A stretch of 64,000 nt of DNA from Candidatus Buchananbacteria bacterium CG10_big_fil_rev_8_21_14_0_10_33_19 (GCA_002773855.1 PEZY01000012.1:221671-285670); one strand, 5' to 3'. Positions 25,753-34,907 are shown, counted from the stretch's first letter. The notes: generated by a model from the sequence alone, not told the origin. Numbers and translations: made by a program.

Positions 25753-26547
25753 ATGAACAATTTTTTTAAGTTGATAATTTTTGGCTTGTTGACTATTTTT
25801 TTATTGGTGATTTTTCATTACATTAATTTATTTAATCCAATTGAGGGTTATATCATTAAATTACTTAGTCCAATTCAAGAGAAAACTTATTCAATGGTTT
25901 TAGGTGCCAAAGAATTTAAAACTAATTGGATTAATAAAAGAGATTTAATAGAGGAAAATAAGGCTTTAGAGCAGAAATTAAAAGAATTAAAAGTTGATAG
26001 ATCAAAAGTTAATAGTTTAGAAAGTGAAAATAAGCTATTGAAAGATGAATTGAGATTTATCAAAGAATCACAATTAAATACCGTAACTGCCAAAATTATT
26101 ACTGGTGTTTCTGATTCACTTTCTAAATCAGTAGTTATTAATCATGGTTCTGATAGTGGCATAGAAAAAGGCATGGCTGTGATATCTGGCGATGGTATTA
26201 TGATTGGTAAGATATACGAAGTATATTCAGACCATAGTAAGGTTTTGCTTTTAACCGATAATAAAAGTAGAGTAGCGGCGACTATTCAGAATTTAGATAA
26301 GACCACTGGTTTGGTTGAGGGGCAGTTTGGTTTGAGTTTTTCGATGACCAATATCCCTCAGGATCAAGAGATTAAAGAGGGCGATTTAATCGTATCGTCT
26401 GGCTTGGAAGGTAAAATTCCCAAAGATCTTCTAATTGCTCAAGTTGATAGTATTAATCAAGTAGAAAGTGAAATTTTTAAGACAGCCTTGCTTAGTCCGA
26501 TTGTATCTTTAGATAACTTAAGTTATGTTTTGGTAATTGTGCCTTAA
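25753..26547 (+). CDS. mreC: rod shape-determining protein MreC
   Basis: 264 residues. One N-terminal membrane helix (about 5-25), a coiled coil (about 58-95, rich in Glu/Lys/Leu: ENKALEQKLKELKVDRSKV), then the beta-barrel pair with VINHGSDSGIEKGMAVISG, VLLLTDNKSRVAATIQ and GDLIVSSGLEGKIPKDLLIA. MreC is the extracytoplasmic scaffold linking MreB to PBP2 and RodA. Order and spacing support one operon with mreD and mrdA. Confidence 0.93.
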   Translation: MNNFFKLIIFGLLTIFLLVIFHYINLFNPIEGYIIKLLSPIQEKTYSMVLGAKEFKTNWINKRDLIEENKALEQKLKELKVDRSKVNSLESENKLLKDELRFIKESQLNTVTAKIITGVSDSLSKSVVINHGSDSGIEKGMAVISGDGIMIGKIYEVYSDHSKVLLLTDNKSRVAATIQNLDKTTGLVEGQFGLSFSMTNIPQDQEIKEGDLIVSSGLEGKIPKDLLIAQVDSINQVESEIFKTALLSPIVSLDNLSYVLVIVP

Positions 26548-26552
26548 TTATT

Positions 26553-27074
26553 ATGTGGTATAAAATTTTAATTTCAACAATTATTATTGCTTTGGTGGCA
26601 ATATTTCAAATTACTTTGCTGGGTAGTTTTGGCGACTACTTATCTAGCTTTAATTTGCTATTGGCAGTTTTGGTGTTATTATTATTTTTAATAGATTTTA
26701 AGTGGATAATGTATTTTACGATTACAGCTGGATTAATATTGGATATTTATTCTTCTTTACCATTTGGTATATTTATGGTGTCAATGTTTTTGGCGATAAC
26801 AGTGTCTAATTTCTTGCTGCTTAATTTTTTTACTAATAGATCGTTTTACGCAGTAGCTTCGGTGGGCTTGATGGCTATTTTATCATTTAATTGTGTGTTC
26901 TTGGGTGTTTCTGGTTTAACATATGTCTTGGGTGTAAGTGATTTTTATATTGATAAAAATTATTGGTTACGACTTTTATTCCAAATCATAAATATATTAA
27001 TAATTTTGGTTGGTTTGTTTTTTATTATTAATTTATCATCTCGTAGATTCAAACCTAATTTTGTTAGATCATGA
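26553..27074 (+). CDS. mreD: rod shape-determining protein MreD
   Basis: 173 residues, five or six hydrophobic helices and almost no soluble part. MreD sequences are weakly conserved; the call rests on size, topology, the segment GLILDIYSSLPFGIFMVSMFLA (matching the MreD signature) and position between mreC and mrdA. Its stop overlaps the mrdA start (ATGA at 27071-27074). Confidence 0.88.
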   Translation: MWYKILISTIIIALVAIFQITLLGSFGDYLSSFNLLLAVLVLLLFLIDFKWIMYFTITAGLILDIYSSLPFGIFMVSMFLAITVSNFLLLNFFTNRSFYAVASVGLMAILSFNCVFLGVSGLTYVLGVSDFYIDKNYWLRLLFQIINILIILVGLFFIINLSSRRFKPNFVRS

Positions 27075-28984
27075 GTAAAACTAATAAAGATTTTTTCATT
27101 GTTGAGAATATAAATATTGGTCGTAAAAATTCACTTAATTGGGTGGAGGATAGTTTTAATTCTGGTTTAAATGATACTGATAATTTTGGTAATAAGCAAT
27201 TTTTGAGTTTAGCGTTAGGAGAAAAAAAATTAAAGTTGTTTTTATTTTTTTTGATGTTTAGTTTGTTGATTTTATTGGGCAAAAGTTTTTATTTGCAAAT
27301 AATGAATGGCAACCAGTATTTTTCTTTAGCTGAAAATAATAGAATTAGGACAAAATATATTAAAGCTCAGAGAGGTATTTTTTATGATGCCAGTGGTGAA
27401 GTTCTGGTAAGAAATATTTCTGGTTTCTCTTTATTTATTACGCCATCTGATTTACCTCGAGTGGCTAGCGAGAGAGATGATGTGATTAATAAAATTTCTT
27501 CGATCATTGGTTTAAGTGGTAAGGAAATAGCTGATAAGTTATCTGATTATAAATATTTTTTTCAGCCAATTACTGTGGAAACTGGTATTGATTATCAAAG
27601 AGCTATGGCTTTAAAAATTGCTAGTGCTGATTTGCCAGGCGTATCATTGGAAATAGATACTTGGCGTCAGTATTTGGGTGGCGATAGCTTTTCTCATATT
27701 TTAGGCTATGTAGGTAAAATTAATGCCGAAGAGTATGAAGCCAAGAAAGATTCGTATATGTTGAGTGATAATATTGGTAAAATTGGCCTAGAAAAAACTT
27801 ATGAAGATTTATTGAAAGGCGAACATGGTAAAAAATTAATTGAAGTAGATGCTTTTGGTCAAGAGAAAAAAGTGATTTCCAGAACGGAATTTACTTCAGG
27901 CAATGATTTAGTGTTGTCAGTTGATGCAGACTTACAAAGAAAGGTTTATGAGATTTTAGAATCTAAACTACAACGTCAGAAAGCGGCCGTCGTGATAATT
28001 TCTAATCCCCAAACTGGTGAAATATTGTCTTTAGTTGATTATCCTAATTATGATAATAATCTTTTTGCTCTAGGTATTGATTTTGTTAGCTATAAGAAGC
28101 TATTAGATGATGGACAGAAGCCATTGTTTATGCGTTCTATTTCTGGTGAGTATCCATCTGGCTCGACTGTAAAAATTGTCATTGCCGCCGCCGCCCTAGA
28201 AGAGGAAATAATTACCAAAAATACTTCTATTTTAAGTAATGGTGGTATAAATGTTGGTCAATGGTTTTTTCCCGATTGGAAAGCTGGTGGTCATGGTAAT
28301 ACTAATGTGATTAAGGCCATTGCTCAATCTGTGAATACTTATTTTTATTATATTGGTGGTGGCTTTGGAGATTTCAAGGGATTAGGAGTTGAATTGTTGG
28401 GTAAATATATGAGATTATTTGGTTTGGGAGAAAAATTAGGAATTGATGTGACTGGCGAACGCGATGGTTTTGTGCCAACTCAAGAATGGAAAAATAATGT
28501 TAAAAATGAACCATGGTATATTGGTGATACTTATCATTTATCTATCGGTCAGGGTGATTTACTGGTAACTCCACTGCAGGTTAATTCTTATACTAATGTC
28601 ATAGCTAATGGTGGCAAATTATACAAACCAAAATTAGTTAAAGAAATAGTCTACAATGGTGGCGAAAGAGAAATTGTCATGCCAGAAATTATCAGACAAG
28701 ATTTTATCAGTAGCGCTAACATAAATATAGTTAGAGAGGCTATGCGAGAAACTGTTATATCGGGCTCGGCTAGAAGCTTGAATTATTTGCCAGTGATGGT
28801 GGCTGGTAAAACTGGAACGGCTCAGTGGAATAGTAATAAAGAAAACCATGCTTGGTTTACTGGTTTTGCACCCTACAATAATCCTACTTTTAGTATTACG
28901 GTTTTGGTAGAAGAAGGCGGTGAGGGTAGTTCTATCGCTTCGCCAATTGCTAGGGATATTTTAGCTTATTGGTTTGGCAAATAA
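27071..28984 (+). CDS. mrdA: penicillin-binding protein 2 (elongation transpeptidase)
   Basis: 637 residues. Cytoplasmic tail of about 55 residues, one membrane helix (about 56-76), the PBP dimerisation domain (RTKYIKAQRGIFYDASGEVL), then the transpeptidase: SxxK as SGSTVKIV (Ser about residue 366), SxN as SVNTYFYYIG, and KTG as VAGKTGTAQW. PBP2 cross-links lateral-wall peptidoglycan with RodA. The longer N-terminal tail is a small oddity. Last gene of the mre operon. Confidence 0.94.
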   Translation: MSKTNKDFFIVENINIGRKNSLNWVEDSFNSGLNDTDNFGNKQFLSLALGEKKLKLFLFFLMFSLLILLGKSFYLQIMNGNQYFSLAENNRIRTKYIKAQRGIFYDASGEVLVRNISGFSLFITPSDLPRVASERDDVINKISSIIGLSGKEIADKLSDYKYFFQPITVETGIDYQRAMALKIASADLPGVSLEIDTWRQYLGGDSFSHILGYVGKINAEEYEAKKDSYMLSDNIGKIGLEKTYEDLLKGEHGKKLIEVDAFGQEKKVISRTEFTSGNDLVLSVDADLQRKVYEILESKLQRQKAAVVIISNPQTGEILSLVDYPNYDNNLFALGIDFVSYKKLLDDGQKPLFMRSISGEYPSGSTVKIVIAAAALEEEIITKNTSILSNGGINVGQWFFPDWKAGGHGNTNVIKAIAQSVNTYFYYIGGGFGDFKGLGVELLGKYMRLFGLGEKLGIDVTGERDGFVPTQEWKNNVKNEPWYIGDTYHLSIGQGDLLVTPLQVNSYTNVIANGGKLYKPKLVKEIVYNGGEREIVMPEIIRQDFISSANINIVREAMRETVISGSARSLNYLPVMVAGKTGTAQWNSNKENHAWFTGFAPYNNPTFSITVLVEEGGEGSSIASPIARDILAYWFGK

Positions 28985-28992
28985 TCATAGTA

Positions 28993-29021
28993 TTGACACA
29001 ATCTATTATAACTTATATACT
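28993..29021 (+). promoter_or_regulatory. promoter of greA
   Basis: TTGACA, 17-nt spacer, TATACT. Confidence 0.8.
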
Positions 29022-29069
29022 GTAAACTATATTGATTTTAAAATATATCGAATTAAGAATTTATAAAAC

Positions 29070-29531
29070 ATGAAAGACAACTATATTTCCAAGGAAGGTT
29101 TAGTTAAAACTAAAGAAGAATTGGAAGAATTAAAAAACGTTAAAAGACCAGTAGTTATTGAAAAAATAGCCAGAGCCAGAGAGCAGGGCGATCTATCAGA
29201 AAATGCTGAATATCATGAAGCTCGAGAAGAGCAGAGTTTTATTGAGGGCAAAATTAAAGAGTTAGAATATGTTATTAAGCATTCAATTGTCATAAAAAGT
29301 GATAAGAAATCGAGCGTGGTTAATATTGGTTCAACGGTTCATGCCACTTGTGATAATGGTATGAAAATAAAATACACTATTGTCGGCCACACTGAGGCTG
29401 ATCCAGCTAGTGGCAAGATATCTAACGAGTCACCACTAGGCAAAGCTTTTATTGGTAAGCCCATTGGTCATGAATTCGAACTAAATATTCCAGCTGGTAA
29501 GATAAAATGTAAAATTGATAAAATAGATTAA
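29070..29531 (+). CDS. greA: transcription elongation factor GreA
   Basis: 153 residues. N-terminal coiled coil with the acidic tip motif ARAREQGDLSENAEYHEARE and FIEGKIKELE; the C-terminal FKBP-like domain has ASGKISNESPLGKAFIGKPIGHEF. GreA inserts into the RNA polymerase secondary channel and triggers cleavage of backtracked RNA. Monocistronic with its own promoter and terminator. No ribosome site. Confidence 0.95.
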   Translation: MKDNYISKEGLVKTKEELEELKNVKRPVVIEKIARAREQGDLSENAEYHEAREEQSFIEGKIKELEYVIKHSIVIKSDKKSSVVNIGSTVHATCDNGMKIKYTIVGHTEADPASGKISNESPLGKAFIGKPIGHEFELNIPAGKIKCKIDKID

Positions 29532-29537
29532 ATATTT

Positions 29538-29562
29538 AAAGCCACTCGAAAGAGTGGTTTTT
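29538..29562 (+). terminator. rho-independent terminator after greA
   Basis: GCCACTC-GAAA-GAGTGGT stem with a GNRA-type loop, followed by T5. Confidence 0.9.
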
Positions 29563-29583
29563 AGTTTGTCTATTTGATTATCA

Positions 29584-29612
29584 TTGACATTTAGTATTTA
29601 TTGTTGTAATTT
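29584..29612 (+). promoter_or_regulatory. promoter of the ankyrin gene
   Basis: Exact TTGACA at 29584-29589. The -10 is either TAATTT (17-nt spacer) or TGTAAT (15). Confidence 0.5.
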
Positions 29613-29678
29613 ATTAATTATTGTTTAGTACTTTAAAATTTGCTTTAGAAAATAGTTTAAACAAGCAGGAGAGATGAG

Positions 29679-30395
29679 ATGAAAATTAAAATGACCGACC
29701 TAGAGGGTTATTTCAAATCTTTGAGTGAAAAGGAATTATCAGAAATTTTAATTAGAGAAATTTCTAGATTAAATCCAAATTTAAATTTTGTTGAATATCT
29801 TATTTCACTGGGTGCTAATGTAGATAATTCAAAAAATTTTTATCGGCCATCTATTTCACCTCTGTATCAAGCGGCTTCCAGTGGCAATTTGTCGGTTTTT
29901 AAGTTATTACTCGATTCAGGAGCTAATGTTTACGAAGAAATAATGTTTAAAGGGTCGCCACTGCACATCGCAGCAGCATGCGGACATTTGGAAATTATTA
30001 AATACATATTGTCTTTAGGTGTGGGTGTTGACTATACTAGCTCAATTGCCATAACACCATTACATTTAGCGGCTAAAAATGGTCAATTGAAAGTGATTGA
30101 ATTCTTGCTAGATTTTGGTGCCAATATTGATAGTGAATCTACTTATAGAACACCAATACATTGGGCAGTTATTGGTAATCAATTAGCAACAGTTGAACTC
30201 CTCATTTCTCGAGGTGCTAATTTAGATAATATTTATTATGGTAACGATGGTTATGGCGGTAAAGATTTGGATTTAATTGGAGTAGCCTTAACTGAAAGTT
30301 TGGATATTAATATGGGTCATATAGTGACTGCGGAAAGTCGCAGAATTGCTCAAATTATTGAAAAAGCAAAAAAAGCTAGAAAAACAAAAAGCTGA
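29679..30395 (+). CDS. ankyrin repeat protein
   Basis: 238 residues with about five ankyrin repeats, for example SPLYQAASSGNLSVFKLLLD, SPLHIAAACGHLEIIKYIL, TPLHLAAKNGQLKVIEFLLD and TPIHWAVIGNQLATVELLIS, each ending in a G(A/V)N(V/I/L)D turn. Ankyrin arrays bind proteins; in host-associated bacteria some are effectors, but no secretion signal is visible here. GGAG at 29668-29671 lies 7 nt before the ATG. The stop codon sits inside the shared terminator palindrome with gyrB. Confidence 0.9.
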   Translation: MKIKMTDLEGYFKSLSEKELSEILIREISRLNPNLNFVEYLISLGANVDNSKNFYRPSISPLYQAASSGNLSVFKLLLDSGANVYEEIMFKGSPLHIAAACGHLEIIKYILSLGVGVDYTSSIAITPLHLAAKNGQLKVIEFLLDFGANIDSESTYRTPIHWAVIGNQLATVELLISRGANLDNIYYGNDGYGGKDLDLIGVALTESLDINMGHIVTAESRRIAQIIEKAKKARKTKS

Positions 30396-30414
30396 TAATA
30401 GATTATCAGCTTTT
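30385..30414. terminator. bidirectional terminator between the ankyrin gene and gyrB
   Basis: AAAAAGCTGATAAT and ATTATCAGCTTTTT form a perfect 14-bp stem around AG, with A and T runs on the two sides. Confidence 0.9.
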
Positions 30415-30427
30415 TTATTTTACGATT

Positions 30428-32488
30428 TTAAATGTCTAAATTTTTAACACTCTTAGCATGAGTCTGGATAAACTTTTTACGTGGTGCTACTTCATCACCC
30501 ATTAAAATATCAAATATTTCATCTGCTTGCTCGGCGTCTTCTACGGTAATCTTTTTCATTTTTCTCTGGGCTGGATCCATAGTAGTGTTCCATAATTGGT
30601 CAGGATTCATTTCACCTAAACCTTTATAGCGTTGAATATTTAGCTTAACGCCACTGGTTTCTTCTGTTTCCGTTGATTCATCGTCATTTTCAGGTTCAGT
30701 TTCAGTTTTCTCTGATTTAGCTTCTTCTTTGGTTGTTTTTTTAGGGGTTGGTTTTTTGGCTTGAGCAGCTTCGGTCATTTCTGATTTTATTTTTTCTAGC
30801 TCGTCATCGGTATAGACCCATTGGACATTTCGACCAAGTTGAACTCGGTATAAAGGTGGTTGAGCAATAAAGACATGACCTTGAAGAATTAGTTCAGGGA
30901 AATGTCGGTAGAAAAATGTTAAAAGCAATGTTCGAATATGAGAACCGTCAACATCGGCATCAGTCATAATTATAATTTTGCCATATCTTAGCTTGCTGAT
31001 ATCAAATTGATCACCAATATTAGTACCAAAAGCAATGATTAATGATTTAATTTCGTTGTTGGCAAACATTTTATCTAATCTAGCTCTTTCCACGTTTAAA
31101 ATTTTACCACGTAGTGGCAAGATAGCCTGGTATTCACGGTTTCGGCCCTGTTTGGCACTACCACCGGCTGAATCTCCCTCAACAATATATAATTCGGATT
31201 TTTCAGCATCTTTTGATGAACAATCAGCTAGTTTGCCAGGTAAAGCAAAACCTTCAAGAGCTCCTTTTCTAAGTACTGTTTCTCTAGCCGCTCTAGCTGC
31301 TACTCTGGCTCTGGCAGCTAAAATACATTTACCAATAATGCCTTCGGCGTCTTTGGGGTGTTCTTCTAAGAAGATTTGCAAGCCATCGGACATCACTTTT
31401 TCGACAGCTGATCTGGCTTCAACATTGCCTAATTTAGCTTTGGTTTGGCCTTCAAATTGGGGTTCTGGTAGCTTAATAGAAATTACTACTGCCAAGCCTT
31501 CTCTAACATCTTCAGCGGTTAAATTGGCTTCTTTGTCTTTTAGAATATTTTTACTTCTGGCGTAATTATTCAAAGTTCTAGTAAGAGCGGTTCTAAAGCC
31601 GACAACATGCATACCGCCTTCTGGATTATAGATGTTATTAGCAAATGGCATGATGGTTTCGTTGTATTCATCATTGTATTGCATAGCTACTTCTACGTGA
31701 ATATCTTCCATATCTTTTTCAACATAAAAAACATTTTCATGCTTTGGTTGGGAATGTAAATTGATGTGTTTGATATAGGATTTAATACCGCCTTCAAAAA
31801 AGAAACAGTAATCAAGGTGTTTAAGTTGATCACTATCTCTTTCATCGGAAATCATCAACTTAATGCCTTTAGTCAGGTAAGCTTGTTGCCTAAGATGGTC
31901 TAAAATGATTTTTAATTTAAACTCAGTAACCGTAAATATACTTTTATCTGGCTTAAAGGTAATTTTAACACCAGTGCCCTTGGCTGGGCCAACAGCTTTG
32001 ACGCTTTTTTGGGGTATGCCGGTTTTGTATTCTTGCATCCAGAGCTTGCCATCTCTTTTGACTTCAGCTTTAACATATTCTGATAGAGCATTAACAACAG
32101 ATACACCAACGCCATGTAAACCGCCAGAAACTTTATAGCCACCACCACCAAATTTACCACCAGCGTGTAAGGTGGTTAAAACCGTTTCTAGAGTGGAAAC
32201 GCCGGTGGCTTTGTGTTTTTCTACCGGAATACCACGACCATTATCTTCTACAGAAATCATGCCGTCTGGAAGCATTTTAATTTTTATGGTGTCGCAATGA
32301 CCAGCCATAGCTTCGTCGATGCTGTTATCAACGACTTCCCATATTAAATGGTGTAAGCCAGCTTCAGCGGTATTGCCGATGTACATTCCTGGTCTTTTTC
32401 TGACTGGATCTAAACCTTCAAGGACTTGGATTTGATCGGCTCCGTAGCTAGCGTTTTTATTTTTGGGTTGTTTTTTGTCTTTAGGCAT
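30428..32488 (-). CDS. gyrB: DNA gyrase subunit B
   Basis: 686 residues from the ATG at 32488 (MPKDKKQPKN); a start 16 codons earlier lies in the promoter. GHKL ATPase motifs: VVDNSIDEAM, SVEDNGRGIPV, GGKFGGGGYKVSGGLHGVG. Toprim: YIVEGDSAGGSAKQGRNR and IIMTDADVDGSHI. C-terminal RYKGLGEMNPDQLW and VAPRKKFI. The gene introduces negative supercoils with GyrA (not in window). A ~40-residue Lys/Thr/Glu-rich low-complexity insert sits just before the RYKGLGEM motif, where proteobacterial GyrB has its larger insertion. It could alternatively be parE, but the wording of the motifs favours GyrB. Confidence 0.93.
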   Translation of the reverse strand: MPKDKKQPKNKNASYGADQIQVLEGLDPVRKRPGMYIGNTAEAGLHHLIWEVVDNSIDEAMAGHCDTIKIKMLPDGMISVEDNGRGIPVEKHKATGVSTLETVLTTLHAGGKFGGGGYKVSGGLHGVGVSVVNALSEYVKAEVKRDGKLWMQEYKTGIPQKSVKAVGPAKGTGVKITFKPDKSIFTVTEFKLKIILDHLRQQAYLTKGIKLMISDERDSDQLKHLDYCFFFEGGIKSYIKHINLHSQPKHENVFYVEKDMEDIHVEVAMQYNDEYNETIMPFANNIYNPEGGMHVVGFRTALTRTLNNYARSKNILKDKEANLTAEDVREGLAVVISIKLPEPQFEGQTKAKLGNVEARSAVEKVMSDGLQIFLEEHPKDAEGIIGKCILAARARVAARAARETVLRKGALEGFALPGKLADCSSKDAEKSELYIVEGDSAGGSAKQGRNREYQAILPLRGKILNVERARLDKMFANNEIKSLIIAFGTNIGDQFDISKLRYGKIIIMTDADVDGSHIRTLLLTFFYRHFPELILQGHVFIAQPPLYRVQLGRNVQWVYTDDELEKIKSEMTEAAQAKKPTPKKTTKEEAKSEKTETEPENDDESTETEETSGVKLNIQRYKGLGEMNPDQLWNTTMDPAQRKMKKITVEDAEQADEIFDILMGDEVAPRKKFIQTHAKSVKNLDI

Positions 32489-32526
32489 AGTTATTTCTGT
32501 ATCTTTTAGATGTAAATTATGTATAC

Positions 32527-32555
32527 ATTTTAGCACATTTTTGATGTATCAGCAA
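32527..32555 (-). promoter_or_regulatory. promoter of gyrB
   Basis: On the minus strand TTGCTG, 17-nt spacer, TAAAAT, about 32 nt before the start codon. Confidence 0.6.
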
Positions 32556-32581
32556 GTATAATAAGCCTAAATATTGCTAAT

Positions 32582-32607
32582 AAAAAATGCCAACATTGTT
32601 GGCATTT
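32582..32607 (-). terminator. terminator of the 32606-32992 gene
   Basis: AATGCCAAC/GTTGGCATT perfect hairpin; the plus-strand A6 gives a U run on the minus-strand RNA. Confidence 0.8.
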
Positions 32608-32992
32608 AGGTGTATATTTGGATGGCAGCTGGTTCATACCTGGCTACAGTTAATTCAATGAAGCTGTCTTTATCAGTGCGTCTGATAAACCAACCACCTC
32701 GTCTTAATAGTTTAATTATTTTTTTTCTTTCAATTATTTGGTCTGGTTTTATAGCCACTATAGCCAAGGTCAATGGTTCTGGATTTTCAGGGTTTATGAT
32801 GGCTAGGGAAGTACGTTTACTGGTTTCTATGGCTAAAGCCAAGTCAAACATTAAATTAATAAACATTTTAGGCGCTCTGTCTAATTCTAGTAATTCAATT
32901 TTGGTGACTAGTATGTCAAAGGCACAAGTTAAATCAGCGGGATTAATAATATTATTAGGATCAATTGTTTTGTAGTAGTCTAAATTGCTCAT
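32606..32992 (-). CDS. hypothetical soluble protein, orphan unit
   Basis: 128 residues, not recognised. Mixed helix/strand sequence with no membrane helix or signal. A hydrophobic middle (INLMFDLALAIETSKRTSLA) is followed by a basic segment ERKKIIKLLRRGGWFIRR. Minus-strand GGGAG at 33000-33004 lies 7 nt before the ATG. It has its own TTGACA promoter and terminator, so it is a stand-alone gene behind gyrB. Confidence 0.65.
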   Translation of the reverse strand: MSNLDYYKTIDPNNIINPADLTCAFDILVTKIELLELDRAPKMFINLMFDLALAIETSKRTSLAIINPENPEPLTLAIVAIKPDQIIERKKIIKLLRRGGWFIRRTDKDSFIELTVARYEPAAIQIYT

Positions 32993-33034
32993 GAATTTAC
33001 TCCCTGGGTTTTTATGAAAAGTACTAATGCTTTT

Positions 33035-33064
33035 ATATTAGTGTACTTGATTAATAATTGTCAA
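33035..33064 (-). promoter_or_regulatory. promoter of the 32606-32992 gene
   Basis: Minus strand TTGACA, 18-nt spacer, TAATAT. Confidence 0.7.
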
Positions 33065-33095
33065 TATATTAGTGCTATAAAAGATAAAATTATGG

Positions 33096-33101
33096 TATAA
33101 T
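33096..33101 (+). promoter_or_regulatory. -10 box giving a probable leaderless start
   Basis: TATAAT ends 6 nt before ATG 33108, so transcription should start at or within a base or two of the start codon. Confidence 0.55.
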
Positions 33102-33107
33102 AAAAAT

Positions 33108-33959
33108 ATGTTAAATGAAGAAAATAACAATTTTACCGATAAAGAAATTAAATTTAGTTATTGGTATGTAACTCATAAATTACTTTTAAGAAATATTTTT
33201 ATTATTTTTCTGGGAGTAGTTGGCTTTTTGATTTGGTTTTATGTTGTTTGGCAATTGGTATTTTGGGGACTTAGTTATAGTATTGAGAATAATCAACTTA
33301 GAAAACTGGTTTTTGGTGGTAATTTGGCTTTGTCGGCTATTAATCAATTAAAACCAAAAACATTACAAGTTGGCGATCCAATAGCTTTAATTGGTGAAGC
33401 TAGTAGAAATGATTATTTTGCAGAAATTACCAACAATAATAATGACTGGTTAGCAACCTTTGATTACGTGTTTAATAGTGGTGAATCAGCAATAGTGTAT
33501 AAGGGATTTTCATTGCCCTTAGAAAAAAAATATCTAATGAGTCTGGGCATAGCTGACAATGTTTCTGACTTAAATATTACTAATATTAAATGGCAAAGAG
33601 TACCAAATGCTAAAAATATTTATGCAGAAAGATATCAATTTAAGATTGAAAATAATAATTTTATTGCTAGTACTAAGGCAGATGAACCGGGTGTTTTGAA
33701 TTTTGATATTGTAAATAATTCCGCTTTTAATTATTGGCAGGTTGGTGTTCAAGTATTTTTGTATAGTGGTGGTAAGGTGGTTTCGGTAAATTATTTGATT
33801 TTAGAACAGTTAAAGACCGGGGAAAGGCGAAATATTCAATTAAATTGGAATAATAAGTTACCTCGAATTAGTAGTATGGATATTATTCCAGAAGTTAATG
33901 TTTTTGACGCTGATAATATAATGCCTCAATCAGCACCAATTGATTTTCCTATTACTTAG
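33108..33959 (+). CDS. hypothetical membrane-anchored protein
   Basis: 283 residues, not recognised. N-terminal cytoplasmic segment, one strong membrane helix (about 29-53, IFIIFLGVVGFLIWFYVVWQ), then an extracytoplasmic, strand-rich region. The region contains a domain near ATFDYVFNSGESAIVYKGFSL and a C-terminal fibronectin-like stretch (NYWQVGVQVFLYSGGKVVSV). It is followed after 9 nt by another membrane-anchored protein, so the two likely work together at the cell surface. Confidence 0.7.
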   Translation: MLNEENNNFTDKEIKFSYWYVTHKLLLRNIFIIFLGVVGFLIWFYVVWQLVFWGLSYSIENNQLRKLVFGGNLALSAINQLKPKTLQVGDPIALIGEASRNDYFAEITNNNNDWLATFDYVFNSGESAIVYKGFSLPLEKKYLMSLGIADNVSDLNITNIKWQRVPNAKNIYAERYQFKIENNNFIASTKADEPGVLNFDIVNNSAFNYWQVGVQVFLYSGGKVVSVNYLILEQLKTGERRNIQLNWNNKLPRISSMDIIPEVNVFDADNIMPQSAPIDFPIT

Positions 33960-33968
33960 TAAGCTGTT

Positions 33969-34829
33969 ATGAAAAAAGTATTATCTATATTTTCCTTTAA
34001 ATTATTTTTAATTATTGCTTTATTTTTTTTCTTAGTTTTTATTTATGCTAAATTAGGTTTTAATCATTGGCCCCTGGTAGAAGCTATTGATCGGCCGGTC
34101 TTAGAATCTGGTTGGAGTCAGCCAGTATCAGTGGGGATAAATACCGCTAGTTGGGAAAGTGGAGCCTATATATCTAGTGATGGTAATACTATTTATTATT
34201 CTTTTTATCCTGGTAATCTAGTAAAAGATAGGGCCGATGGTAAAATTAAAACCGATTTGAATATTTATTATAGTGAAAAGCCTTTTAATAAATCTAAAGT
34301 ACATACTCTATCAGAAGCTAAGTGGTTTGAGAACGGGGTAATGGTGGTTGGTAGTGATTTTTATTATGCCTCTGATCGTAATCACTTAGGTATTAATGAC
34401 ATTTATAAAAATGGTAGTTTGATAATTAATACGCCAAATCAATCTGAAAAAGATCCACATTATTGTGCTACCAGAGATGAATTATATTTTGATGTTGGGG
34501 GCGTAATTTATTATTTAACAGATAATCAGACAGTGGCTCTGACGGCAGCAGTTAATAATGGTGGTCAGAATATTCAGCCATTTTTAACCAAAGACTGTGA
34601 ACAACTTTATTTTGTGTCTAACAGGGGAGATGGTATTCATAAAATATTAAGGTCTAGCAGACTATCTAATAATTTATGGGGCGAGCCAGAACTGGTAGTG
34701 TCTAGTAAATATGGCGTAGAGAGTCCATCGCTCACTGATGATAATAAAACTTTATTTTTTGTTCAGATTTTAAAATCAGCTAAGGACGAATTGAATGCGG
34801 ATATATTGTATGTTATCAGAGAGGAATAA
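33969..34829 (+). CDS. membrane-anchored TolB/PD40-like beta-propeller protein
   Basis: 286 residues. N-terminal membrane helix (about 7-29). The body has propeller-like repeats: SGAYISSDGNTIYYSFYPG, GSDFYYASDRNHLGINDIYK, DPHYCATRDELYFDVGG, FLTKDCEQLYFVSNRGDG and SPSLTDDNKTLFFVQIL. This is the WD40-like/PD40 blade pattern (xxSPDGxxLYFxSxR). Probably a surface binding protein; ligand unknown. Forms an operon with the preceding gene. Confidence 0.75.
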   Translation: MKKVLSIFSFKLFLIIALFFFLVFIYAKLGFNHWPLVEAIDRPVLESGWSQPVSVGINTASWESGAYISSDGNTIYYSFYPGNLVKDRADGKIKTDLNIYYSEKPFNKSKVHTLSEAKWFENGVMVVGSDFYYASDRNHLGINDIYKNGSLIINTPNQSEKDPHYCATRDELYFDVGGVIYYLTDNQTVALTAAVNNGGQNIQPFLTKDCEQLYFVSNRGDGIHKILRSSRLSNNLWGEPELVVSSKYGVESPSLTDDNKTLFFVQILKSAKDELNADILYVIREE

Positions 34830-34853
34830 TTAATTTTAAAGTTAATTATTAAA

Positions 34854-34878
34854 AAAAGCGTGAATATTTCACACTTTT
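34854..34878 (+). terminator. terminator after the propeller gene
   Basis: AAAAG-C-GTGAA pairs with TTCAC-A-CTTTT (one mismatch). Confidence 0.6.
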
Positions 34879-34907
34879 GTGTTTTGGTTGTTAATATTTA
34901 AATTTTT

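Noticed and set aside
31035..31565. 176-residue plus-strand ORF opposite gyrB
   Set aside because: It is the antisense of conserved gyrB Toprim sequence, with no ribosome site or family match.
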